A DNA stretch of 64,000 nucleotides, taken from Lindgomyces ingoldianus. Lineage: Eukaryota > Ascomycota > Dothideomycetes > Pleosporales > Lindgomycetaceae. Both the position numbers and the translations under genes were made by a program. The stretch lies in assembly GCF_010093535.1 (NCBI RefSeq), contig NW_022985191.1:248001-312000 (forward strand). The letters run 5' to 3'. The notes below the pieces were generated by a model that saw nothing but the letters and a program-made list of their open reading frames with translations, ran no database searches and was not told where the DNA came from. Of the stretch, positions 11,894 through 24,846 are shown one piece after another (within the stretch, counting starts at the first letter, position 1; every line of letters starts with the position of its first letter).

Positions 11894-12099
11894 TATCTCT
11901 TTTTTGTCTTATATAATTTATGTAGGTGTAAGAGGTTAAATTTAAATGCTATAGTCTAAATAAAACTTGTATTTAGTAGACTACTTACTATAAGACTATT
12001 TTATAGTAGAATAAAACTTATCTTAGGCACTTATAGTAATAATAAATTATATGTTGTATAAAAAAAACAACTAAAAAAAGAACTAAAAAAGAAACTATA

Positions 12100-12417
12100 T
12101 GTCACAGTATCCTCCCTAGATCCCAGACATAACTGTATTAGACGCGTACTAGAGTATTATTAGTGCACGTCTAACATAAACACAACACAACACAGACATA
12201 AACTTAAGCATAAACTGCCTTAACACTAACTAAACCTAGAATAGGCTTAATTTATACTTAAAGCGCTTAGACTTTTAAGCTAAGTATTTAATTACTAATT
12301 TCCTTCTAAACCTTTTTATTCCTTACATAATGTCTTATACCTACTATAATACCTTATGTAGTAATTAAACTAGACCTTTGTAAAGCTCTATAACCTTACT
12401 TATGCATAATTATAACA
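12100..12417 (+). repeat. A0 5' LTR
   Basis: 318 bp. The left ~110 bp is nearly unmutated, including GACGCGTACTAG; the right end is mutated, ending TATAACA instead of GTGACA. Pair of 37633-37950. Confidence 0.95.
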
Positions 12418-13509
12418 TTATGTTATGTTAAAACTTTAGCTAAAAATAGCCTCTAAATTTAATCTAATAAGCTTAGTACTTACACAACTCTAAGCTATTA
12501 AAGCAAGCTAAAAAGCCTTCTAAAAAGCGCTTACTCTATAAAAAAGCTACTACATTATAAGCTTTAAAGCTTTTTAAAAAGACTTTAAAAAATAGCTTTA
12601 TGTTATTAAGTAGTCTATTTCTACCTTAACTTCTGTTATAGTAGTAAAAACTAAGAACTTACTAGCCTTAAAGCTTACCTAGAAGTCTAGAGATAGCTTA
12701 ACTCCCTCCTGCCTAACACTGCCTACAACTTATAACCTCTCTAACTTAGTAATAAAATCTAACTAACTCCCTAATCCCCTACTATTTAATAGAAAATAAA
12801 AAGACCTACTTTCCTTCCTACATAAGCTCTAATATAAACTTAAAGAAAACATAGACTAATTCCTCTCTAAACACTTCTAGTTACTATACACTTACTTTTA
12901 ACTTAACTATAACATAACAGCCTTAATTAACTTACTAATAGATAAAGATATTATAAACCTAGATTAATTTATAGTGTTTTTATAAGTAACTTATAAAAAC
13001 TTAAATAAAAAGTTAACAGCCTTAAGTTGCCTAAACACTCTATAATAAAAAATAAAAAGCTTTACTTTACACTTTACTAAGTTCTGCTAACTTGCATCTA
13101 ATATAGGCCTAAATAAGATAGGTCTAATTACAGCCTTATGTAACTCCCTTTTAACTAAACTGCAACGTGCTATAGTAGAAGAACCCCTCCTAAACAACCT
13201 TAACACGTATGCAAACCTAATTGCTACCTACAATAATAACATAAGGTTCCTCCCTGTACAAGCCCTAATACGCCCCTAAACTAGCGCAGTTGCAAATAAG
13301 GACTTTAACATAATAGAAATTAATTTAAATTATGCTTTAGTTAGTTCTAGAAAGTGTAAAAATTACAGAAAAAAAAGTTAATGCTTTAAGTGCAGTAAGC
13401 ATAGTTATATTTTCTAAAACTGCTCTATTCCCTTTTCTTAAGTCTGCGTAAGTAGTGCTGCTAGCACTTATTAAAGATTCTTACTATCTTAATTTTGTTT
13501 CTGTAAGGG
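12418..13509 (+). pseudogene. A0 gag pseudogene, 5' part
   Basis: Capsid and nucleocapsid region, read on the plus strand after a short leader. From about 12770 it gives a Gag-like frame rich in Leu, Asn and Gln with TAA/TAG stops. At 13382-13423 lies the zinc knuckle CFKCSKHSYIFxNC, in which all four metal ligands (Cys, Cys, His, Cys) survive; the other three copies have lost one or more. This is the least mutated gag of the family here. The frame is cut at 13509 by A1 and resumes at 24847 just before the protease region. Confidence 0.85.
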
Positions 13510-13827
13510 TGTCACAGTATCCTCCCTAGATCCCAGACATAACTGTATTAGACGCGTACTAGAGTATTATTAGTGCACGTCTAACACAAACACAACACAA
13601 CACAGACATAAACTTAAGCATAAACTACCTTAACACTAACTAAACCTAGAACAGGCTTAATTTATACTTAAAGCGCTTAGACTTCTAAGCTAAGTATTTA
13701 ATTACTAATTTTCTCTTAAACCTTTTTATTTCTTACATAACATCTTATACTTACTATAATACCTTATGTAGTAATTAAACTAGACCTTTATAAAGCTCTA
13801 TAACCTTACTTGTGCATAATTATAACA
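13510..13827 (+). repeat. A1 5' LTR
   Basis: 318 bp, start TGTCACAG, end mutated to TATAACA. Pair of 24524-24841. Confidence 0.95.
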
Positions 13828-14925
13828 TTATATTATGTTAAAACTTTAGCTAAGAATAGCCTCTAAATCTAATCTAATAAGCTTAGTACTTATATAACTC
13901 TAAGCTATTAAAGCAAGCTAAGAAGCTTTTTAAAAAGCGCTTACTTTATAAGAAAGCTGCTATGTTGTAAGCTTTAAAGCTTTTTAAAAAGACTTTAAAA
14001 AATAGCTTTATGTTATTAAGTAGTCTATTTCTGCCTTAACTTTTATTATAGTAGTAAGAACTAAGAACTTACTAGCCTTAAAGCTTACTTAGAAGTCTAG
14101 AGATAGCTTAACTCTTTTCTACTTAACACTGCCTATAACCTGTAACTTTTTTAACTTAGTAATAAAATCTAACTAACTCTCTAATCCCCTGCTGTTTAAT
14201 AGAAAACAGAAAGACCTACCTTTCTTCCTACATAAGCTCTAATATAAACTTAAAGAAAACATAGACTAATTCTCCTCTAAACACTTCTAGTTACTATACA
14301 CCTACTTTTAACTTAACTATAACATAACAGCCTTAATTAACTTACTAATAAAGAAAGATATTATTAACTTAGATTAATTTATAGCGTTTTTATAAGTAAC
14401 TTATAAAGACCTAAATAAAAAGTTAACAGCCTTAAGTTACCTAAACACTTTATAATAAATAAAAAAAAGCTTTACTTTACACTTTACTAAGTTTTACTAA
14501 CTTGCATTTAATATAGGCCTAAATAAGATAGGTCTAATTATAGCCTTATATAACTCCTTCTTAACTAAACTGCAACGCGCTATAGTAGAAGAACCCCTTT
14601 TAAACAACCTTAATGTGTATGTAAACCTAATTGCTACCTATAATAATAACATAAGGTTCCTCCCTATACAAGCCTTAATACACCCCTAAACTAGCACAGT
14701 TGCAAATAAGGACTTTAATGTAATAAAAATTAATTTAAATTATGCTCTAGCTAGTTCTAGAAAGTGTAAAAATTATAAAAAAAAAAGTTAATGCTTTAAG
14801 TATAGTAAGTATAGTTATATTTTTTAAAACTACTTTATTTTTTTTTTTTAAGTCTGCGCAAGTAGCGCTGCTAGCACTTATTAAAGATTCTTACTATTTT
14901 AATTTTGTTTTTATAAGGGCTTTAA
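13828..14925 (+). pseudogene. A1 gag pseudogene
   Basis: Same Gag region as in A0, more mutated. The zinc knuckle at 14792-14833 keeps its first Cys, but the second Cys, the His and the last Cys are all Tyr codons, each explained by a single RIP-type change. Comparison with A0 at 12701-12716 shows transitions in CpC, CpT and TpG contexts within a dozen bases. Confidence 0.85.
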
Positions 14926-17900
14926 CTTATATTTAAGCTCTAATCCCTCTTACTACTCTTAATGTAGCTGCAGCTATAGTAGTAGGAGCCTGCAAAAAAG
15001 CTTGTTCTAGGGCTAAGTTGCCCCCTAGGACTAATTTAACACTAGATCTTTACTAACTTATAGGCTAAGTCCCCTACTAATAACTAAAAGTACTAAGTTA
15101 ATATTTTTATATATTTATAATAAAAAACTATATTAGCCTTAATATAAGCTTTTATTAACTTAGAAGTAAACAGCATAGGTTACATTAACAAAGAACTAGC
15201 GTGTAAACTAAATCTTTAATTAACACTACTTACCTAAATAATTTACTTAACTAAATTTAATAGAAAATAACTTAAAAAAAGTTCTATTTTTTATACTATA
15301 ACTATTATAATTACCTACTAACACTATAAGGAGCAGATTAAGCTCTATATAATAAACATAGAACATTATAACCTAATTCTAGAACAACTATAGCTATATT
15401 AGCATAAGGTTGCCTTTAATTACTAAGAGTAAGTCTTAAACTTTAACTCTTTTTAATGCTAAAATATATGCTTACGCTTACACCTAAACAACACTTAAGT
15501 AGCACTTAATATAGAAGGTCTCTAGACTTACTTTCTAATAACCTAGAGAAAAACTACCTAAGTAAGGCTAATAAGCTAGGCTTTTTACTAAGATAAGCTA
15601 TATAAAATAATTTAATAACTACTTAAACTTAAAAAAAAAAGCCTTTAAAAAATCTTTACTTACTTAATTTAAACATAAACTAGGACTTAAACAGCAGATA
15701 GACATCTGCTACATAAGACCTGCCTTATTTGTAACCTTAGCTTAATAACTAGATTATAAAATCTACGCAGTTATAATTTCTAATATAGACTAAGCTTTAG
15801 CTCCCTAAAAACGCACTAACTTAAGAATAATAGTCTTTTAAGACTACTATAACTTATTATATGTTTTTTTCTAAGACAAGTCTAATAAGCTTTTAATATA
15901 ATGTCTATATAATTACTAAATAACTTTTAAGCTTAGTAAACAACCTAGTTATAAGCTACTATATAAAATGTTACTAAATAAATTAAAAGTGCTCTAAAAA
16001 TACTTTAATAAAAACTTAGAAAAAAGGTTTATTTAAGCTAGCTTCTTACTAGTAGTGTTACCTATACTATTTATAAAGAAACTTAGAAGTAGGCTTTAAT
16101 TCTACATTAACTACTAAGGACTAAACACTATTACTATTAAAAACTAATACTTAATTTTTTTTTTATAAGAAACCTTAAGCTAACTAAGTAAAGTAAAGTA
16201 TTTTATAAAGTTAGATATTATTACTGCCTTTAATAAGCTAAAGATAGTAAAAAGTAATAAGGAGCTAATAGTATTTTAGACCTAATATAGACTATTTAAG
16301 TACCTAGTAATGCCCTTTAGCTTAGCTAACACGCCTAGTACTTTTTAACATTTTGTAAACAACTTACTCTAACCTTACCTAGACATGTTCTGCACTATGT
16401 ATATTAACAACATTTTAATCTATAGTAATAGCCTTTTAGAGCATAAACAGCATGTACGCTTAGTGCTAAAAGCTATAAAAGAAGCAGGTCTGTAACTTAA
16501 TATAGATAAATGTAAGTTCTACTAATTAAAGGTTACATATTTAGAATATATAATCTCTATAAATAGCATCTAAATAGACCTTATTAAAGTTTAGACTGTG
16601 CTAGATTAGTAATACCTAAAGAACATAAAAAATGTTTAAGCTTTTATAAAATTTACTAACTTTTACTAATAATTTATTAATAACTTTTTATAGTAAGTAA
16701 GCTCTATAATTATACTTACTAAGAAAAGGATTTAATTTAACTTTAACTTAAATTACTAATAGTCCTTTAACTAGCTAAAAAAAGCCTTTACTAAAGCCTT
16801 AATACTTTACTACTTTAACTTTAAACTACTAATACTTATAGAAGCTAATGCTTTAGACTACATAGTAGCAGAAGTTCTTTTCTAGACTAAGCTAGACAGG
16901 ACTATTAGGCCTATTACATATTTTTTAAAAAGAATAAGTTCTGCAGAAGGCAATTATAAGATCTATAATAAAAAATTACTTGCTATAGTACACTACTTTA
17001 AATAATAGCAACCTAAACTAGAAGGTGCAGCGCATCTAATATAGGTCCTATCTAACTATAAGAACTTGCAGTACTTTATAACTATAAAATAACTTAGCTA
17101 CTAATAAGCTTGTTAGTTTAAATACCTATTTTATTTTAATTTTAAGATTACTTATTATCCTAGTTAAGATAGAGGGAAACTAAATGCTTTTATAAAGCAA
17201 TCTTAAGACATCCTTACTTAGAAAAAAGTGTAAAAAGCTTAACACTAAACTCTACTCTAACCTAAGCTATTTTTAGACCTTAACTTAAATAAAATAGATT
17301 AAATAATTAATTAAATTATTACTAATAAGTATCTAAATAATAAATTTATTTAAAAAACCTTAGACCTGCTCTAAAATAGCGCTAGTTAGTTAAAAAAGGT
17401 AACACTAGCTAACTATAAAAACTAAAATAGTAAGCTATATTACTATAACTAACTTATAATTTTTAATTCTAATAAACTAAGAATTAAACTACTTTAAATT
17501 ATACACAACTTGCCTGTTAAAGAACACCTAGGCAGAGGAAAGACTCTTAACCTACTACAGAGAGAGTACTACTAGCCCTGCATGTTCTATACTGTACGCT
17601 AATATGTATTATGTTGCTATACTTACTGTAAAGTAAAAGCCTTTTAAAAAAGGTATAATAGCCTACTTAAACTGCTCCTAATCCTTAAATAAGCTTAAAA
17701 AGACATATTAATTAATTTTATTATAAACCTACCTCTATCTAAAGGGTATATAAATATTATAGTAGTTGTTAATTACTTAACTAAGTATTAATACTTAATA
17801 CTATGTTTCTTTATAACTGCCCCTAATATAGCCTAGTTATTCTACTAATACATATAGGTTTACTATAGCCTGCCTAACATAATTATATTAGATAAAGGTA

Positions 17901-18129
17901 CGCAGTTTGTCTTAGCTTTCTAGAACAAACTCTGTAAACAGCTCTAAATTGTCTCTTATTTATCTACAGCTTTTTACCTAGAGACTAACAGCTAGACTAA
18001 GAATGTAAATACTATAATAGAATAAGTCCTATAAGTGTACATAAACTACTAGTAAGATAACTAGGTAAAATAGTTAGCTATAGCATAGTTTAAAGCTAAT
18101 AACATAACATCTAAATTAACATAAGTATC
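14926..18129 (+). pseudogene. A1 pol pseudogene (protease, RT, RNase H, integrase)
   Basis: Polyprotein remains in the usual Ty3/gypsy order. The RT active site reads YINNILIY at 16400-16423, with both catalytic Asp codons turned to Asn. The RNase H end, with a GAAHLI-type segment, is near 17020-17060. The integrase zinc domain (His-His-Cys-Cys, with HLGRGKTLNLL) is at about 17510-17640. The integrase core, with DKGTQFVLAF, is at about 17890. Broken by TAA/TAG throughout. A2 cuts it at 18129; the last part is at 23799-24523. Confidence 0.9.
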
Positions 18130-18447
18130 TGTCACGGTATCCTCCCTAGATCCTAGACATAACTGTATTAGACGCGTACTAGAGTATTATTAGTGCACGT
18201 CTAACATAAACATAACACAACACAGACATAAACTTAAGCATAAACTGCCTTAACACTAACTAAACCTAGAACAGGCTTAATTTATACTTAAAGCGCTTAG
18301 ACTTTTAAGCTAAGTATTTAATTACTAATTTCTTTCTAAACCTTTTTATTTCTTACATAACATCTTGTACCTACTATAATACCTTACATAGTAATTAAAC
18401 TAGACCTCTATAAAGCTTTATAACCTTACTTATGCATAATTATAACA
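18130..18447 (+). repeat. A2 5' LTR
   Basis: 318 bp. The start TGTCACGGTATCC keeps a CpG that is CpA in the other copies; the end is mutated to TATAACA. Confidence 0.95.
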
Positions 18448-19545
18448 TTATGTTGTGTTAAAACTTTAGCTAAGAATAGCTTCTAAATCTAATCTAATAA
18501 GCTTAGTACTTACATAACTCTAAGCTATTAAAGTAAGCTAAAAAGCCTTCTAAGAAGCGCTTACTTTATAAGAAAGCTACTATATTATAAGCTTTAAAGC
18601 TCTTTAAAAAGACTTTAAAGAACAGCTTTATATTATTAAGTAGTTTATTTCTGCCTTAACTTTTATTATAGTAGTAAGAACTAAGAACTTACTAGCTTTA
18701 AAGCTTACCTAGAAGTCTAAAGATAGCTTAACTTTCTTCTGCCTAACACTGCCTACAACTTATAACTTTTTTAACTTAGTAATAAAATCTAACTAACTCC
18801 TTAATCCCCTACTGTTTAATAAAAAATAGAAAAACTTACCTTTCTTTCTACACAAGCTCTAATATAAACTTAAAGAAAACATAGACTAATTCCCCTCTAA
18901 ACACTTCTAGTTACTATATACTTACTTTTAACTTAACTATAATATAACAGCCTTAATTAACTTACTAATAAATAAGAATATTATTAACTTAAATTAATTT
19001 ATAGTGTTTTTATAAGTAACTTATAAAGACTTAAATAAAGAGTTAACAGCTCTAAGTTACTTAAACACTTTATAACAAAAAAAAAAAAGCTTTACTTTAC
19101 ACTTTGCTAAGTTCTACTAACTTGCATTTAATATAGGCCTAAATAAGATAGGTCTAATTACAGCTTTATATAACTCCCTTTTAACTAAACTGTAACGCGC
19201 TATAGTAGAAGAACCCCTTCTAAACAACCTTAACGCGTATGCAAACCTAATTACTACCTATAATAATAACATAAGGTTCCTCCCTGTACAAGCTCTAATA
19301 CGCTCTTAAACTAGCGCAGTTGCAAATAAAAACTCTAATGTAATAAAAATTAATTTAAATTATGCTCTAGTTAGTTCTAAAAAGCGTAAAAATTATAAGA
19401 AAAAAAGTTAATACTTTAAGTGCAGTAAGCATAGTTATATTTTTTAAAACTACTTTATTTCTTTTTTTTAAGTCTACGCAAGTAGCGCTGCTAGCACTTA
19501 TTAAAGATTCTTACTATTCTAATTTTATTTTTATAAGGGCTTTAA
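18448..19545 (+). pseudogene. A2 gag pseudogene
   Basis: Same Gag region as A0 and A1. The zinc knuckle near 19412-19453 keeps the second Cys and the His, while the first and last Cys are Tyr. Many TAA/TAG stops. Confidence 0.85.
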
Positions 19546-22500
19546 CTTGTATTTAAGCTCTAATCCCTCTTACTACTCTTAACATAGCTGCAGCTATAGC
19601 AGTAGGAGCCTGCAAAAAGGCTTGTTCTAGGGCTAAGTTGCCCTCTAGGACTAATTTAACACTAGATCTCTGCTAACCTATAGGCTAAGTCCCCTACTAA
19701 TAACTAGAAGTACTAAGTTAATATTCTTATATGTTTATAATAAGAAACTATATTAGCCTTAATATAAGCTCTTATTAACTTAGAAGTAAATAGCATAAGT
19801 TACATTAATAAAAAACTAGCGCGTAAACTAAATCTTTAATTAACACTACTTACTTAAATAATTTACTTAACTAGATTTAATAGAAAATAACTTAAAAAAA
19901 GTTCTATTTTTTATACTACAACTATTATAATTACTTACTAACACTATAAGGAGTAGATTAAGCTCTATGTAACTACATAAAATGTTATAACCTAATTCTA
20001 AGATAACTATAGCTGTATTAGTATAAGGTTACCTTTAATTACTAAAAGTAAGTTCTAAACTTTAACTTTTTTTAATGCTAAAATATATGCTTACGCTTAC
20101 ACCTAAACAACACCTAAATAGCACTTAATATAGAAGGTCTCTAGACCTACTTTCTAATAACCTAAAAAAGAACTACCTAAGTAAGGCTAATAAGCTAGGC
20201 CTTTTACTAAGATAAGCTATGTAAAATAATTTAATAACTACCTAAACTTAAAGAAAAGGAAGCCTTTAAAAAACCTTTACCTACCTAATTTAGACATAAA
20301 CTAGGACTTAAATAGTAAATAGACATCTGCTACATAGAACCTGCCCTATTTATAACTCTAGCTTAATAACTAGATTATAAAATCTACGCAGTTATAATTT
20401 CTAATATAGACTAAGCTTTAGCTCCCTAAAAACACACTAACTTAAAAATAATAGTTTTTTAAGACTACTACAACCTGTTACATGTTTTCTTTTAAGATAA
20501 GTTTAATAAGCTTCTAATATAACATCTATATAATTACTAGATAACTCTTAAGCCTAGTAAACAACCTAGTTATAGGCTACTATATAGGATGTTGCTAAAC
20601 AAATTAAAAGTGCTTTAAAAATACCTTAATAAAAACTTAAAAAAAAAAGTTTATTTAAGCTAGCTTTTTACTAGTAGTGTTACTTATACTATTTATAAAA
20701 AAACTTAGAAGTAAGCTTTAATTCTATGTTAACTACTAAAAGCTAAATGCTATTACTATTAAGAACTAATACTTAATTTCTTTTTTATAAAAAACCCTAA
20801 GCTAACTAAGTAAAGCAAAGTATTTTATAAAGTTAGATATTATTACTGCCTTTAATAAGCTAAGAATAGTAAAGGGTAATAAGTAGCTAATAGCATTTTA
20901 GACCTAATATAAACTATTTAAGTACTTAGTAATGCTCTTTAGCTTAGCTAACACGCTTAGTACTTTTTAACATTTTATAAACAACTTACTCTAACCCTAC
21001 CTAAACATGTTCTGCACTATATATATTAATAATATTCTAATTTATAGTAATAGCCTTTTAGAGCATAAATAGCATGTACGCCTAGTGCTAAAGGCTATAG
21101 AAGAAGCAGGTCTGCAACTTAACATAGACAAATGCAAGTTCTACTAATTAAAGGTTACATATTTAGAATATGTAATCTCTACAGATAGCATCTAAATAGA
21201 CCTTGTTAAGGTTTAAACTATGCTAGATTAGCAATACCTAAAAGATGTAAAGGATGTTTAAGCCTTTATAAGATTTACTAACTTTTACTAATAATTTATT
21301 AACAACTTTTTACAGCTAGTAAGCCTTATAATTACACTTACTAAAAAAAAGGTTTAATTTAACTTTAACTTAAATTACTAATAGTTCTTTAACTAGCTAA
21401 AAAAAGCCTTTACTAAAGCCTTAATACTCTGCTACTTTAACCTTAAACTACTAATACTTATAAAAGCTAACGCCTTAGACTACATAGTAGCAGGAGTTCT
21501 CTTCTAGACTAAGCTAGACAAGACTATTAAGCCTATTGTATACTTCTTAAAAAGAATAAGTTCTGTAAAAAGTAATTATAAGATCTATAACAAAGAATTA
21601 CTTACTATAGTACACTACTTTAAATAATAGCAACCTAAACTAGAAAGTGCAGCGCATCTAATATAGGTTCTATTTAACTATAAGAACTTGCAGTACTTTG
21701 TAACTATAAAATAACTTAGCTACTAATAAGCTTATTAGTCTAAATACTTATCTTATTTTAATTTTAAGATTACTTATTATTCTAGTTAAAACAAAGGGAA
21801 ACTAGATGCTCTTATAAAGCAATTCTAAGACGTCCCTGCTTAAAAAAAAGTGTAAAAGGCTTAACACTAAACTTTACTCTAACTTAAGCTATTTTTAGAC
21901 TTTAACCTAAATAAAATAAATTAAACAATTAATTAAATTATTACTAATAAGTATTTAAATAATAAATTTATCTAAAAAACTTTAAACCTGCTCTAAAATA
22001 GCGCTAGTTAGTTAAAGAAGGTAACACTAGCTAACTATAAAAACTAAAATAGTAAGCTATATTACTATAACTAACTTATAATCTCTAATTCTAACAAACT
22101 AAGAATTAAACTACTCTAAATTGTACATAACTTGCCTGTTAGAGGACACCTAGGCAGAGGAAAGACTCTTAACCTACTACAGAGAGAGTACTACTAGCCC
22201 CGCATGTTCTATACTGTACGCTAATATGTATTATGTTGCTATACTTACTGTAAAGTAAAGGCCTTTTAAGAAAGGTATAATAGCCTACTTAAACTACTCC
22301 TAATTTTTAAATAAGCTTAGAAAGATATATTAATTAATTTTATTATAGACTTACTTTTATCTAAAGAGTACATAAATATTATAGTAGTTATTAATTACTT
22401 AACTAAGTATTAACACTTAATACTATATTCCTCTATAACTGCCCCTAATATAGCCTAGTTATTCTACTAATATGTATAAGTTTACTATAGCCTACCTAAC

Positions 22501-23440
22501 ATAATTATATTAGACAGAGGTACACAGTTTGTCTTAGCCTTTTAAGACAAACTTTGTAAACAGCTCTAAATTATCTCCTATCTATCTACAGCTTTTCACC
22601 TAGAGACTAACAGCTAGACTAAGAATGTAAACACTGTAATAGAATAAGTTCTATAAGTGTACATAAACTACTAGTAGGATAACTAGGTAAAATAGTTAGC
22701 TATAGCATAGTTTAAAGCTAATAACATAACATCTAAATTAACGCAAGTATTTCTATTCTTAGTAAACTACAGATACTACTCTTAAATAGGATTTAAACTA
22801 CTTATAAATACCCTCTAACTAACTTATTAATTTATATAAGTAATAAACGCAAATAGACTTATTAATAAGATCTAAAATATATCTAAATATGTTTATAAAA
22901 AGCTTATATAGGCTTAAGCTTTTTAACAAGAGTACGTAAACTAATCTTAAACTCTTGCCCCTGCGTATGCAGCTAGCAAGAAGGTCTAGCTAGACACTAG
23001 AAATATCTAAATAAACTAATAATTAAAGAAACTTAATTAAAAGAACCTTAGCCCCTTTATAGTAGCCTATATAGTCTTATTACACACTTACTAATTAATC
23101 CTACCTAACAGCATAAAGATACACCCTGTGTTCTACGTATTATTGCTGTGCTAAGTAGCCTCTAAATCTAACTATCTACCTAGACAGCTAAACCTGCTAC
23201 CTAAACCTATTATTATAAATAATAAACTATAATATGTTGTAAAAGACATTAAATAAATTTAGTTTAATAAAAAAAATATATCTATAAATACTTTATAAAA
23301 TAAACTAAATACAACAAACTGTTATAGAAACCTGCAGAAGCCCTATAAAAGAACTCTATAGTAACCTAATTCTACGCTTAATACCTATCTAAACTAAACC
23401 TGTACCCTAACAAAGACAACCTAATGCTAGAACTACTAAT
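19546..23440 (+). pseudogene. A2 pol pseudogene with chromodomain
   Basis: Complete-length pol remains. The RT site YINN is at 21022-21033, RNase H ends near 21840, the integrase zinc region is at about 22125-22260 and the core, with DRGTQFVLAF, at about 22512-22545. The C-terminal part (about 23200-23340) reads as a chromodomain, with an NKxxxYKYFIK segment followed by a conserved YNKLLxKP block. The polypurine tract precedes the LTR at 23459-23475. A chromodomain places family A among the chromoviruses, whose integrase tail reads histone marks; this is family knowledge, not shown here. Confidence 0.88.
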
Positions 23441-23475
23441 GTAAAAGATTCCCTTTCTAATAAGAGAGGAGGTAC

Positions 23476-23793
23476 TGTTACAGTATCCTCTCTAGATCCT
23501 AAACATAACTGTATTAGACATGTACTAGAGTATTATTAGTGCATGTCTAACATAAACATAACATAACATAAACATAAACTTAAGCATAAACTGCTTTAAC
23601 ACTAACTAAACTTAAAATAGGCTTAATTTATACCTAAAGCGCTTAGACTTCTAAGCTAAGTATTTAATTACTAATTTTCTTCTAAACCTTCTTGTTCCTC
23701 ACACAACGTCTTGTACCTACTATAATACCTCACGTAGTAATTAAACTAGACCTCTGTGAAGCTCTATAACCTTACTCGTGCACAATTGTGACA
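23476..23793 (+). repeat. A2 3' LTR
   Basis: 318 bp. The left part is mutated (TGTTACAG, GACATGTAC); the right end is intact (CTCGTGCACAATTGTGACA). Confidence 0.95.
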
Positions 23794-23798
23794 GTATC

Positions 23799-24523
23799 CC
23801 TGTTTTTAGTAAACTATAGATACTACTTTTAAATAGAATTTAAACTACTTTTAAATACTCTCTAACTAACTTATTAATCTATATAAGTAATAGATGTAAA
23901 TAGACTTATTAATAAAATTTAAAATATATTTAAATATGTTTATAAAAAGCTTACAAAGGCTTAAGCTTTTTAATAAGAGTACGTAAACTAATCCTAAACC
24001 CCTGCCTCTGCGTATGCAGCTAGCAAAAAAGTCTAGCTAGACGCTAGAAATATCTAAATAAACTAATAATTAAAGAAACTTAATTAGAAAAACCTTAGCC
24101 CCTTTATAGTAGCTTATATAGTTTTATTGTACACTTACTAATTAATCCTACCTAACAGCATAAAGATACACCCTGTGTTCCATGTATTATTGCTGCGCTA
24201 AGCAGCCCTTAAATCTAACTATCTACCTAGACAGCTAAACCTGCTACCTAAACTTGTTATTATAAACAACAAACTAGAATATGTTATAAAAGATGTTAAA
24301 TAGATCTAGTTTAATAAGAAAAAACATATTTATAAATACTTTATAAAATAAACTAGATATAACAAACTATTATAAGAACTTGTAGAAGCCCTATAAAAAA
24401 ACTCTATAGTAACCTAATTCTACACCTAATACCTATCTAAACTAAACCTATACTCTAATAAAGACAACCTAATGCTAGAACTACTAATGTAAAGGATTCT
24501 CTTCCTAATAAGGGGGGGGGTAC
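23799..24523 (+). pseudogene. A1 pol C-terminus: end of integrase and chromodomain
   Basis: Continuation of the A1 pol frame after A2, matching A2 22760-23475 and A0 36996-37632. It includes the chromodomain-like block around 24280-24400 and ends in a G-rich polypurine tract (24511-24523) abutting the 3' LTR. Confidence 0.85.
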
Positions 24524-24841
24524 TGTCACAGTATCCTCCCTAGATCCCAGACATAACTATATTAGACGCGTACTAGAGTATTATTAGTGCACGTCTAACA
24601 TAAACACAACACAACATAGACATAAACTTAAGCATAAACTGCCTTAACACTAACTAAACTTAAAATAGGCTTAATTTATACCTAAAGCGCTTAGACTTCT
24701 AAGCTAAGTATTTAATTACTAATTTCCTTTTAAACCTTTCTGTTCCTCACACAACGTCTTGTACCTACTATAATACCTTACGTAGTAATTAAACTAGACC
24801 TCTGTGAAGCTCTATAACCTTACTTGTGCACAATTGTGACA
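24524..24841 (+). repeat. A1 3' LTR
   Basis: 318 bp. Both outer stretches are well preserved and it ends CACAATTGTGACA. It is followed by the AAGGG duplication. Confidence 0.95.
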
Positions 24842-24846
24842 AAGGG

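Larger units (their letters stand above)
18130..23793 (+). mobile_element. Ty3/gypsy chromovirus A2, innermost nested copy, complete length
   Basis: 5664 bp, the only uninterrupted copy of family A in the window and so its length standard. LTRs are 18130-18447 and 23476-23793; the target duplication GTATC is at 18125-18129 and 23794-23798. As the innermost of three same-family insertions it must be the youngest of the three. It is still RIP-mutated across gag and pol. Confidence 0.95.
13510..24841 (+). mobile_element. Ty3/gypsy chromovirus A1, nested in A0, host of A2
   Basis: Own sequence at 13510-18129 and 23799-24841. The 318-bp LTRs are flanked by AAGGG (13505-13509, 24842-24846). It inserted into A0 gag just downstream of the zinc knuckle. 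A2 sits in its integrase C-terminal region. After removing A1 the A0 sequence rejoins cleanly, and the join matches the uninterrupted sequence of A1 and A2. Confidence 0.95.

Noticed and set aside
12100..24841. A single very large element with seven LTR-like copies
   Set aside because: TSD pairs and clean rejoining resolve the copies into nested separate insertions.
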